Assembly (NCBI RefSeq): GCF_007096355.1
Contig: NZ_VKDF01000003.1
Span: 124,001 to 188,000, forward strand
DNA: 64,000 nucleotides
Source: Paracoccus sp. M683
Lineage (GTDB): Bacteria; Pseudomonadota; Alphaproteobacteria; Rhodobacterales; Rhodobacteraceae
Reading direction: 5' to 3'
The position numbers were made by a program, and so were the translations under genes. Positions 37,601 through 45,906 of the stretch are shown here, piece after piece. Positions within the stretch are counted from its first letter, which is position 1; each line of letters begins with the position of its first letter. The notes under the pieces are model-generated. The model worked only from the letters and a program-made list of their open reading frames with translations. It made no database searches and was not told the DNA's origin.

Positions 37601-38829
37601 TGTCAGGCGGACCCGCCCGGACTGCGCCCGACGGGCGGCTGGTCGAGAATATCGTCCATTTCGCCCGCGCCCTGCGCAAGGCCGGGGTCAAGCTGGGCAC
37701 GGCGCAGGTCGAAACCGCGATCCGCGCTCTGGAGGCGGCGGGCTTCACCCGGCGTGTCGATTTCTACTATGTGCTGCGCGCCACCATGGTCACGCGGGCC
37801 GATGATTTGCAGATCTTTCATCAGGTTTTCGCGATGTTCTGGCGCGATCCGCAATTTCTTGAATCCATGCTGCACATGCTGTCGCCGAAGCTGCGCGAGG
37901 ACAAGCCACCCTCACCGAAGCCCGCCGCCCACAGACGCGCCGCCGACGCCATGGGCGACATGCCCGAGCGTAATCCCCGCGACCTGCCCGAACGGCAGGA
38001 ACTAGAGCGTGATGCGCTGTTAAGCTGGTCCGACAACGCCGTCTTGCGGCGGATGGATTTCGAACAGATGAGCAGCGCCGAACTGGCCGAGGCCCAATCC
38101 GCCATTCGCCGCCTGACCCTGCCGGTGCCGCCGGTTCTGACCCGACGGATGCGTCCCGATCCGCATGGTGCGCGCCCCGATCCCCGCGCCACCCTGCGCG
38201 CTGCCCTGCGCCGGGGGGGCGAGATCGGCCGCATCGCCCGCCGCTCGACCCTGCGGCGGCCGCCCGATCTGGTGGCGATCTGCGATATTTCCGGGTCGAT
38301 GTCGGTTTATTCACGGCTGCTGCTGCGCTTTCTGCATGCGCTGGCCCATGCACCCGGACGCCAATGGGGGCGGGTCAGCGCCTTTACCTTCGGCACTCAT
38401 CTGACGAATGTGACCCGCGCCCTGCGGCAGGCCGATCCCGATCTGGCGCTGGCGGCGATCGGGGCCGAGGCCGATGACTGGCAGGGTGGCACCCGCATTG
38501 GCGAGGCGATTGGTCGCTTCAACAAGGATTGGTCGCGGCGGGTGTTGGGGCAGAATGCCGTGGTTCTGCTGATCACCGACGGGCTGGAACGCGGTGATCC
38601 GGCGCAATTGGCGGCGCAGATGCAGCGCCTGTCGCTGTCGGCGCGGCGGCTGATCTGGTTGAACCCGCTGCTGCGCTTTGACGGATTCCAGCCCCGCGCC
38701 GCTGGCGTCAGGGCGATGTTGCCGCATGTGAGCAGCCTGCATGCCTGTCACTCGCTGGACAGCCTTTCGGCGCTTAGCGATGCGCTGACAGAGCCGGGTT
38801 TGCGCGACCGGCTGCTGCATCAGGTCTGA
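37597..38829 (+). CDS. coxE: VWA domain protein (CoxE-like)
   Basis: A 410-residue protein with a C-terminal von Willebrand A domain whose metal site DISGSMS is intact near residue 230. The N-terminal part (about 1-110) has the CoxE features VHFARALRKAGV and FYYVLRATMV. MoxR ATPase plus VWA partner is a known chaperone pair, and here they precede coxG, so they probably mature the molybdenum hydroxylase encoded downstream. The 119-base gap to coxG may hold a second promoter; nothing definite is seen there. Confidence 0.88.
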   Translation: MMSGGPARTAPDGRLVENIVHFARALRKAGVKLGTAQVETAIRALEAAGFTRRVDFYYVLRATMVTRADDLQIFHQVFAMFWRDPQFLESMLHMLSPKLREDKPPSPKPAAHRRAADAMGDMPERNPRDLPERQELERDALLSWSDNAVLRRMDFEQMSSAELAEAQSAIRRLTLPVPPVLTRRMRPDPHGARPDPRATLRAALRRGGEIGRIARRSTLRRPPDLVAICDISGSMSVYSRLLLRFLHALAHAPGRQWGRVSAFTFGTHLTNVTRALRQADPDLALAAIGAEADDWQGGTRIGEAIGRFNKDWSRRVLGQNAVVLLITDGLERGDPAQLAAQMQRLSLSARRLIWLNPLLRFDGFQPRAAGVRAMLPHVSSLHACHSLDSLSALSDALTEPGLRDRLLHQV

Positions 38830-38948
38830 TCCGCGGGTCTATACGACCAATTGCCAGTTTGCCGCCCGGCCAAAAACCTTGCGTTGTGGGCATCGCCCGA
38901 TAAGCTTGGCGGGCATGGCATACCCGGTTCCTGAGGAGGACAGACCGC

Positions 38949-39410
38949 ATGGATATGACTGGCGAATTTCGGATTTCCGCCCCGCGCGACGTTGTCTGGC
39001 AGGCCCTGAACAGCCCCGACGCGCTGCGCGCCTGCATCCCCGGCTGCGAGGCGCTTGAGAAGACCTCGGATAACGGGTTCAGCGCGACGGTGATGCAGAA
39101 GATCGGCCCGGTGAAGGCGCGCTTCAATGGCGAGGTGCAGCTGGAAAACATCAATGCACCCGAAAGCTATACCATCCGGGGCGAGGGCAAGGGCGGCGTG
39201 GCCGGGTTTGCCAAGGGCGGTGCCGATGTGCGCCTGGCCGAGGATGGTGGCGACACCGTCCTGACCTATACCGTCAATGCCCAGATCGGCGGCAAGCTTG
39301 CCGCGCTTGGCAGCCGTCTGATCGAGTCGACCTCGAAAAAGCTGGCGGCCAAGTTCTTCGAGAATTTCCAGACCTACATAACCGAGGGCGGGGCAGGGCG
39401 CATGTCCTGA
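38949..39410 (+). CDS. coxG: CoxG family protein (carbon monoxide dehydrogenase subunit G)
   Basis: A 153-residue SRPBCC-fold protein of the CoxG family. MDMTGEFRISAPRDVVWQAL opens it and GEGKGGVAGFAKGGADVRL lies in the middle. In known systems CoxG binds quinone or anchors the enzyme at the membrane; the role here is by family. A strong GAGGAGGA site precedes ATG 38949. It lacks the C-terminal hydrophobic anchor seen in longer CoxG proteins. Confidence 0.88.
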   Translation: MDMTGEFRISAPRDVVWQALNSPDALRACIPGCEALEKTSDNGFSATVMQKIGPVKARFNGEVQLENINAPESYTIRGEGKGGVAGFAKGGADVRLAEDGGDTVLTYTVNAQIGGKLAALGSRLIESTSKKLAAKFFENFQTYITEGGAGRMS

Positions 39411-39449
39411 ACCCGGCCCAACCATCAGACGACCCTAGGGAGAAGCAAG

Positions 39450-39947
<498 letters not shown>

Positions 39948-39962
39948 GGAAGGGATCAGTCA

Positions 39963-42323
39963 ATGAGCACCGGAATCGGCGCGCGCGTAAAGCGCAAGGA
40001 AGACAAGCGGTTCACCACCGGGCAGGGCCGCTATACCGACGATGTGCGGGTGGATAATCAGGCCTATGCGGTCTTTGTCCGCAGCCCGCATGCCCATGCC
40101 AAAATCACTGGCATCGACAAATCCGAGGCCGAGGCGATGGATGGCGTGATCGCCGTTCTGGACGGCCATCAACTGACCGGCGACGGCATTGGCAACCTGA
40201 TCTGTGGCTGGGCGGTCAGTTCCAAGGATGGCAGCCCGATGAACATGGGCGCCTGGTCTGCGCTGGCGACCGATACGGCGCGCTATGTCGGCGATGCAGT
40301 CGCCGTCGTGATCGCTGACAGCCGCCAAGAGGCCCGTGACGCGGCCGAGGCGGTGGTGGTCGATTACGAGGAACTGCCCGTGGTCGTCACCTCGGACAAG
40401 GCGCTGGAATCCGGTGCGCCTCAGATCCACGACAATGCGGCGGGCAACCTTTGCTTTGACTGGGAAATCGGGGATGAGGCCGCCGCCGACAAGGGGCTGG
40501 CCGAGGCCGCCCATGTCACCCAGATGCGGATCGTGAACAACCGGCTCAGCCCCAACCCGATGGAACCGCGTTCGGCCGTGGCGATCTATGATTCAGCCGA
40601 GGAACATTACACGCTTTATACCACCAGCCAGAACCCGCATGTCGCGCGGCTGGTGCTGTCGGCCTTTTATAATGTCGCGCCCGAACACAAGCTGCGGGTG
40701 ATCGCGCCCGATGTGGGCGGTGGCTTCGGGGCCAAGATCTATATCTACCCCGAGGAAATCACCTGCCTCTGGGCCTCGATGAAAACCGGGCGTTCGGTGA
40801 AGTGGACGGCGGACCGGTCCGAGGCTTTCATGACCGATGCCCATGGCCGCGACCATATCACCAATGCCCGCATGGGCTTTGACCAGAATGGCAAGATCAC
40901 CGGCTTCAAGGTCGATACGCTGGCCAATCTGGGGGCGTATATGTCGCTGTTTTCCAGCGCCACGCCGACTTACCTCTACGCCACGCTGTTGTCGGGGCAG
41001 TATGACATTGCCAACATCTATGGCAATGTGAAGGGCGTCTATACCAACACCGTGCCCGTCGACGCCTATCGCGGTGCGGGACGGCCCGAGGCCAGTTTCC
41101 TGGTCGAACGGATGATGGAAACCGCCGCGCGCGAGATGGGGATGGACCCGGCAGAGTTGCGGCGCCGCAACTTTATCGGCAGCTTCCCGCATCAGACGCC
41201 GGTGATCATGACCTATGACGCGGGCGATTTCGCCGGCAATCTGGACATGGCGCAGAAGGCCGCCGATGTGGCGGGCTTCCCGGCCCGCCGCGCCGAGGCC
41301 GCCCAACGCGGCAAGCTGCGGGGCCTGGGTTATTCCTGCTATATCGAGGCGTGCGGCATCGCGCCCTCGGCTGCCGTCGGCAGTCTGGGCGCGGGCGTCG
41401 GCCTGTGGGAATCGGCCGAGGTGCGGGTGAACCCGGTCGGCACGATCGAGATCCTGACGGGCAGCCACAGCCACGGGCAGGGGCATGAGACGACCTTCAG
41501 CCAGATCGTCGCCGAGCGATTCGGCCTGCCCATCGAGAATGTCTCGATCGTGCACGGCGATACCGACAAGGTGCAGTTCGGCATGGGCACCTATGGCTCG
41601 CGTTCCGGCGCGGTCGGCATGTCGGCCATCGTCAAGGCGATGGACAAGGTCGAGGCAAAGGTGCGCAAGATCGCGGCGCATGTACTGGAAGCCAGCGAGG
41701 ATGACATCGTCATCGAAAACGGCGCGGTGAAGGTCGCGGGCACCGACAAGCAGATGCTGTGGCACGAGGTCGGGCTGGCGGCCTATACCGCCCATAACCT
41801 GCCTGCAGGGATGGAGCCGGGCCTGAAAGAAACCGCCTTCTATGACCCGGTGAACTTCACCTTCCCCGCTGGATGCTACATCGCCGAGGTCGAGGTCGAT
41901 CCCGAAACCGGCGTGACCAAGGTTGTCCAGTTCACCGCAGCCGATGATTTCGGCACCATCATCAACCCGATGATCGTCGAGGGGCAGGTGCATGGCGGTG
42001 CCGCCCAAGGGATCGGGCAGGCGATGCTGGAGGGCGTGGTCTATGATCAGGACGGACAGCTGCTGACCGGTTCCTATATGGATTACTGCATGCCGCGCGC
42101 CGATGACGTGCCCTTCTACACGATCGAGCACAACAAGACCGTCTGTCCGGGCAACCCTCTGGGCATCAAGGGCTGTGGCGAGGCCGGGGCCATCGGCACC
42201 CCGCCCGCGATCATCAACGCGATCACCGATGCGATTGGCAATAACGACCTTCAGATGCCGGCCACGCCGCTGAAGGTCTGGACCGCCCTGCAAGCGGCTG
42301 CAAAGCCCATGGCGGCGGAATAG
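39963..42323 (+). CDS. coxL: Molybdenum hydroxylase large subunit, form II CoxL-like
   Basis: A 786-residue molybdopterin-cytosine-dinucleotide-type catalytic subunit of the xanthine oxidase family. The active-site loop reads AYRGAGR at residues 368-374. True CO dehydrogenase (form I) has AYxCSFR with a copper-binding cysteine, so this is form II and lacks that cysteine. The catalytic glutamate is present in GCGEAGAIG (E740). Other family marks are DVGGGFGAK and GSHSHGQGHETTF. The substrate is therefore open: an aldehyde, an aromatic or heterocyclic compound, or low CO activity are all possible. Accessory genes moxR, coxE and coxG precede it. No XdhC/CoxF-like insertion factor is seen in the window. 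Confidence 0.9.
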   Translation: MSTGIGARVKRKEDKRFTTGQGRYTDDVRVDNQAYAVFVRSPHAHAKITGIDKSEAEAMDGVIAVLDGHQLTGDGIGNLICGWAVSSKDGSPMNMGAWSALATDTARYVGDAVAVVIADSRQEARDAAEAVVVDYEELPVVVTSDKALESGAPQIHDNAAGNLCFDWEIGDEAAADKGLAEAAHVTQMRIVNNRLSPNPMEPRSAVAIYDSAEEHYTLYTTSQNPHVARLVLSAFYNVAPEHKLRVIAPDVGGGFGAKIYIYPEEITCLWASMKTGRSVKWTADRSEAFMTDAHGRDHITNARMGFDQNGKITGFKVDTLANLGAYMSLFSSATPTYLYATLLSGQYDIANIYGNVKGVYTNTVPVDAYRGAGRPEASFLVERMMETAAREMGMDPAELRRRNFIGSFPHQTPVIMTYDAGDFAGNLDMAQKAADVAGFPARRAEAAQRGKLRGLGYSCYIEACGIAPSAAVGSLGAGVGLWESAEVRVNPVGTIEILTGSHSHGQGHETTFSQIVAERFGLPIENVSIVHGDTDKVQFGMGTYGSRSGAVGMSAIVKAMDKVEAKVRKIAAHVLEASEDDIVIENGAVKVAGTDKQMLWHEVGLAAYTAHNLPAGMEPGLKETAFYDPVNFTFPAGCYIAEVEVDPETGVTKVVQFTAADDFGTIINPMIVEGQVHGGAAQGIGQAMLEGVVYDQDGQLLTGSYMDYCMPRADDVPFYTIEHNKTVCPGNPLGIKGCGEAGAIGTPPAIINAITDAIGNNDLQMPATPLKVWTALQAAAKPMAAE

Positions 42324-42336
42324 GGGAGGCGACGTC

Positions 42337-43134
42337 ATGTATCAGACCAAATATCACAAGGCCGCCAGTTTCGATGATGCCGTAGCGGCGCTTGGCGCGG
42401 CCGAGGATGGCAAATATCTGGCCGGTGGCCAGACCCTGCTGGCCACCATGAAGCAGCGCCTGGCCGCGCCGACCGATCTGGTCGACCTGCGCGGGATCGA
42501 CGGCATGGTGGGCATTTCGGTCGATGGCGACAGCGTCACCATCGGTGCGGCCACCACCCATGCCGAGGTGGCCTCGAACGCGGCTTTGCGGGCGGTCATT
42601 CCGGTTCTTTGCGATCTGGCGGTGCTGATCGGGGATCCGGCGGTGCGCCACATGGGCACCATCGGCGGCTCGCTTGCCAATAACGACCCGGCGGCGGATT
42701 ACCCGGCCGCCGTTCTGGGCCTGAATGGCACCGTCATCACCAACCAGCGCGAGATCCCCGCGGACGAATATTTCGAGGGGCTGTTCACCACCGCGCTGGA
42801 CGAGGGCGAGATCATCAAGGCCGTGCGCTTCCCGAAGCCACGCCGCGCCGCCTATCAGAAATTCCCCAACCCGGCCTCGCGCTTCGCGCTGGTGGGCGTG
42901 CTGGTGGCTGACACGGGCGACGGCCCGCGCGTTGCGGTGACGGGCGCGGGTTCCGATGGGGTATTCCGCGCAGAAGCGCTGGAAGAGGCGCTGGCAGGGG
43001 GCTTCTCGGCCGCCTCGCTGGAAGGCGCCAGCGTGGATAGCGATGGGCTGATGGGGGATATCCATGCCACCCCGGAATATCGCGCGCATCTGATCGGAGT
43101 GCTGGCGAGACGCGGAGTTGCCGCGGCGGGCTGA
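42337..43134 (+). CDS. coxM: Molybdenum hydroxylase FAD subunit (CoxM-like)
   Basis: A 265-residue FAD-binding subunit. The flavin contacts AGGQTLLATMKQR (near residue 29) and TIGGSLANNDPAADYPAAV (near residue 108) are present, and the C-terminal CO_deh_flav_C part ends PEYRAHLIGVLARRGVAAAG. It is the last gene of the cox cluster. A partial second copy of its last 60 or so codons lies at 44281-44463. Confidence 0.93.
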   Translation: MYQTKYHKAASFDDAVAALGAAEDGKYLAGGQTLLATMKQRLAAPTDLVDLRGIDGMVGISVDGDSVTIGAATTHAEVASNAALRAVIPVLCDLAVLIGDPAVRHMGTIGGSLANNDPAADYPAAVLGLNGTVITNQREIPADEYFEGLFTTALDEGEIIKAVRFPKPRRAAYQKFPNPASRFALVGVLVADTGDGPRVAVTGAGSDGVFRAEALEEALAGGFSAASLEGASVDSDGLMGDIHATPEYRAHLIGVLARRGVAAAG

Positions 43135-43157
43135 GGCCAGCTCAGCAGAAACCGGAT

Positions 43158-43182
43158 GCCGGGCCAAAAGCCCGGCATTCTT
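43158..43182 (+). terminator. Terminator after coxM
   Basis: A 7-bp perfect stem (GCCGGGC 43158-43164 with GCCCGGC 43170-43176), loop of five, is followed by ATTCTT. It stands 23 bases past the coxM stop and before the convergent kdsA. The pseudogene copy of coxM at 44.3 kb is followed by a similar hairpin. Confidence 0.65.
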
Positions 43183-43227
43183 CGATACGCCGTCAGGTTC
43201 TGTCGGGCTGCAAAATGCCCGCGATGG

Positions 43228-44073
43228 TCATCGGATGTCCAGCGGCGGCAACGATTTCACAAGGTCATCCACGGCCTTCATTTGCGACAGGAAGGCCGGC
43301 AGCTGGTCCAGTGGCAATGCACTTGGGCCATCGCATTTGGCATGGTCTGGATCAGGATGCGCCTCCAGAAAAAGCCCGGCAATGCCGACGGCCAGACCGG
43401 CACGACCAAGTTCCGCGACCTGATTGCGCCTGCCGCCTGACGCATTTGCGCTGGCGTCACGCATTTGCAGGGCATGGGTCACGTCGAAGATGATCGGCGC
43501 ATCCTTGCTGTTGTCACGCATGACCCGGATTCCCAGCATATCGACCACAAGATTGTCATAGCCAAAGCAAGATCCCCGTTCACAAAGCAGGACCTTGTCA
43601 TTCCCGCATTCGTTGATCTTCTCGACAAGATTTCGAACCTGACCGGGGCTCATGAACTGTGGCTTCTTGACATTGATGACCGCGCCGGTTTGGGCCGCCG
43701 CGGCGACCAGATCGGTCTGCCGCGCAAGAAAAGCAGGAATTTGCAGGATGTCGCAAATCTCGGCGACAGGGGCGGCCTGACTTGGATCGTGGATGTCGGT
43801 GATGACGGGAACCCCGAAGGTTTCCTTGACCTCATTCAGCACCTTCAGACCTTCGTAAAGGCCCGGACCACGAAACGAATGAATGGAGGAACGGTTTGCC
43901 TTGTCGAATGAGGCCTTGAAGATGAACGGCATGTTCAGCTCGCCGGTGATTTTGACGAAGCGTTCGGCGGCCGTCATGACAAGATCGCGCGACTCGATAA
44001 CATTCACGCCGCCGATCAGGGTCATGGGGCGGGTGTTGCCGATCACGAGGTTTTTCAGATTCACATCGCTCAT
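43228..44073 (-). CDS. kdsA: 3-deoxy-8-phosphooctulonate synthase
   Basis: A 281-residue enzyme that condenses PEP with arabinose 5-phosphate to make KDO 8-phosphate for lipopolysaccharide. Visible: GGVNVIES near residue 22 with asparagine, as in the metal-independent class rather than the cysteine of the metal-dependent one; [36 protein letters not shown]; and [11 protein letters not shown]. It is a single gene on the minus strand, between coxM and the coxM/tauE scar, so it may have moved here or may mark the site of a rearrangement. A TATAAAGGAAG stretch lies just before the start. Confidence 0.94.
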   Translation of the reverse strand: MSDVNLKNLVIGNTRPMTLIGGVNVIESRDLVMTAAERFVKITGELNMPFIFKASFDKANRSSIHSFRGPGLYEGLKVLNEVKETFGVPVITDIHDPSQAAPVAEICDILQIPAFLARQTDLVAAAAQTGAVINVKKPQFMSPGQVRNLVEKINECGNDKVLLCERGSCFGYDNLVVDMLGIRVMRDNSKDAPIIFDVTHALQMRDASANASGGRRNQVAELGRAGLAVGIAGLFLEAHPDPDHAKCDGPSALPLDQLPAFLSQMKAVDDLVKSLPPLDIR

Positions 44074-44205
44074 GAGGCGCTTCCTTTATAAGATCGTGGA
44101 TATGATGCAGCTAGGTTTTCGGCGGCAAATACGCAACAGCAAGGGGACTGCGCCGGCGAAGCGCCCCTTTCGGAACGAACCAAAAGCCAAACCCGCAGGA
44201 AGGGC

Positions 44206-44280
44206 TTACCCCGAAAGCAGATCCATGAACATACGAAGCGCTGTCACCAACAGGAAACCCACCGAAGGCCAGGTGCAGCG
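44206..44280 (-). pseudogene. tauE 3'-end remnant
   Basis: Read on the minus strand this ends GFLLVTALRMFMDLLSG-stop, almost identical to the last residues of the intact tauE at 45073 (GFLLVTALRMFMDLFSG). The preceding LHLAFGGF is in another frame because of a one-base insertion. Similarity stops at about 44280, where the coxM remnant begins on the other strand. The rest of the gene is missing. Confidence 0.8.
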
Positions 44281-44463
44281 GATCGAATGGCGTGGTCCGC
44301 GCCGATGCCCTGGAGGATGCCTTGGCGGGCGGCTTCTCTGCGGCCTCGCTGGACGGGGTTGGCGTAAACCGCGACGGGCTGATGGGGAAATCCATGTCAC
44401 CCCGGAATATCGCGCGCATATGATTGGCGTTCTGGTCAGGCGCGGGGTCGCAGCGGCTGGTCA
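44281..44463 (+). pseudogene. coxM 3'-end remnant
   Basis: Translation gives NGVVRADALEDALAGGFSAA and then, after a one-base deletion near 44388, IHVTPEYRAHMIGVLVRRGV. This matches the final 60 or so codons of the intact coxM at 42337-43134. The normal stop has been replaced by GGT CAA, so the frame would run on. There is no 5' part. It lies back to back with the tauE remnant and is followed by its own hairpin terminator. Confidence 0.82.
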
Positions 44464-44486
44464 AGAGATTGCTCTGAAAATAAAAT

Positions 44487-44514
44487 CCGGGCGTGAGGCC
44501 CGGCATTTCTTTTG
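44487..44514 (+). terminator. Orphan terminator after the coxM remnant
   Basis: Stem CCGGGC (44487-44492) with GCCCGG (44498-44503) and a five-base loop is followed by CATTTCTTTT. It corresponds in place and stem sequence to the terminator after the intact coxM, and so was carried along with the duplicated tail. Confidence 0.6.
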
Positions 44515-44553
44515 GCAAATCACCTGGGCCGCGCGCGTGTAGCCATGCGGGGG

Positions 44554-44912
44554 CTAGCGATATTCTTCCCCTTCTGCGCCATAGATTCCGGCGTCCAGAT
44601 CCTTGGCAAGCTGGCGCAGCAGGATGCGAAGAAAGCTGTCCGGCTGGTCGAAGTCGTGTGTGGCGTTGATCCTGGCCGTGCCATCATCGCTACATCGGAA
44701 GGCATGCACCCAGCTTTGGCTTTCCTCAAGCCAGATCTCTGCATCACCTGCCGAACCTACACGGCTGATCCGCTGCCCGTTTGCGGGTTCTGAACCGCGA
44801 TTTCGGCCTCTTGGGAAAGCCGCACAAGCGGATGCTTCTCGACAGCGCTTTGCCATTGCTGAAGGCTGATCTGCGAACCAGAATTTCGCGATAAACGCAG
44901 AGAATATCCCAT
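44554..44912 (-). pseudogene. Frameshifted small conserved-type protein gene
   Basis: From ATG 44912 the frame reads MGYSLRLSRNSGSQISLQQW and reaches a stop after about 54 codons. A second frame from near 44778 reads QRISRVGSAGDAEIWLEES and continues through WVHAFRCSDDGTARINA to the ending YGAEGEEYR-stop at 44554. Adding one G to the GGG run at 44776-44778 joins them into a 119-residue protein with NPQTGQRI at the seam. The layout (start with a substrate-like Q-W helix, NPxTG in the middle, GAEGEEY end) recalls a family of small uncharacterised bacterial proteins, but I cannot name it. Sequencing error is the alternative to a real frameshift. Confidence 0.55.
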
Positions 44913-45072
44913 GATTTTCGCCCGCTATTTTGTTTCTCCGGCGGGTCAGATCAGATTTCCGTCGCCGTCGCAAAGGTCAATTGCCCCTGTTTTCCGCAAA
45001 GCGGGGCGCGGCAGGGTCTTGCGACATCAGTTTTCGCGGGTCCCATGACAGCCATGACCCCTGGCAGAAGCG

Positions 45073-45903
45073 TCAGCCTGAAAACAGGTCCATGAACATG
45101 CGCAGCGCTGTCACCAGCAGGAACCCTCCGAAGGCCAGCCGCAATGTCCGGCGCGGAATGGAATGTGCCAGCTTTACGCCCAGCTGCGAGAAGGTGGTGG
45201 TCAGCGGCGTGATCACCGCCGCCGCCAGCAGGTTGACATAGCCAAGCGAGAAGGGCGGCAACCCATCCACCCCCAGCCCGGTCCCGGCATAGATGATCGC
45301 CCCCGGCACCCCGATCAGAAAGCCGATGGCCGCCGAGGTGCCGACCGCGCGGCGGATGTCATAGCCGAGGAAGTTCAACAAAGGCACGCCGATGGTGCCG
45401 CCGCCAATGCCCATCATCGCGCTTAACGTGCCGGTGATCACGCCGAAGAACGCCCAGACCGGCTTGCTGAACCCGCGCGGCTGCGGATCGGCGCGTCCCT
45501 TGCGCAGGATCATGTCCGCCGACACGATCAGCGCCACGGTCGCAAAGACCGCCACCAGCACATTGCCCGAGACATAGCCCCCCAGCAGGCTGCCCACGAC
45601 CACACCCACAAGGATCGAGGGCGCCCAAAGCCGCAGCAGCTCCATGTCGATGGCGCCCTTGCGGTAATGCCCCCAGCTTGAAGCCAGCGAGGTGAAAACG
45701 ATCGTCGCCAGCGAGGTGCCGACGGCGATCTTCATGGCGATATCGCCCTCCATCCCGGTCAGGGTCAGGGCGAAATACAGGGCCGGGACGATGACGATGC
45801 CGCCCCCTACGCCCAGAAGCCCGGCCAGAACGCCGCCTGCGATACCCGCGCCAATGGCGACGGCAGCCAGTTCCAGCAATGTGCCGGTGGTCAGCCCGTC
45901 CAT
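45073..45903 (-). CDS. TauE/SafE family sulfite exporter-like permease
   Basis: A 276-residue inner-membrane protein with about eight hydrophobic segments, in the TauE/SafE/YfcA family, which moves sulfite or organosulfonates out of the cell. The repeat-type motifs GGVLAGLLGVGGGIVIVP (near residue 24) and GTLSAMMGIGGGTIGVPLL (near 160) are clear. It follows the gamma-glutamyltransferase-like gene by three bases, so it belongs to the pxp operon. Its last codons are duplicated at 44206-44280. The substrate is inferred only from the family. Confidence 0.88.
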   Translation of the reverse strand: MDGLTTGTLLELAAVAIGAGIAGGVLAGLLGVGGGIVIVPALYFALTLTGMEGDIAMKIAVGTSLATIVFTSLASSWGHYRKGAIDMELLRLWAPSILVGVVVGSLLGGYVSGNVLVAVFATVALIVSADMILRKGRADPQPRGFSKPVWAFFGVITGTLSAMMGIGGGTIGVPLLNFLGYDIRRAVGTSAAIGFLIGVPGAIIYAGTGLGVDGLPPFSLGYVNLLAAAVITPLTTTFSQLGVKLAHSIPRRTLRLAFGGFLLVTALRMFMDLFSG

Positions 45904-45906
45904 GTC

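Noticed and set aside
39963..42323. CO dehydrogenase form I call for coxL
   Set aside because: The active-site loop reads AYRGAGR, not AYxCSFR, so aerobic CO oxidation cannot be asserted.
44930..45241. A 103-codon plus-strand frame between the frameshifted gene and tauE
   Set aside because: Most of it is antisense to the end of tauE and it starts with TTG without a ribosome-binding site.
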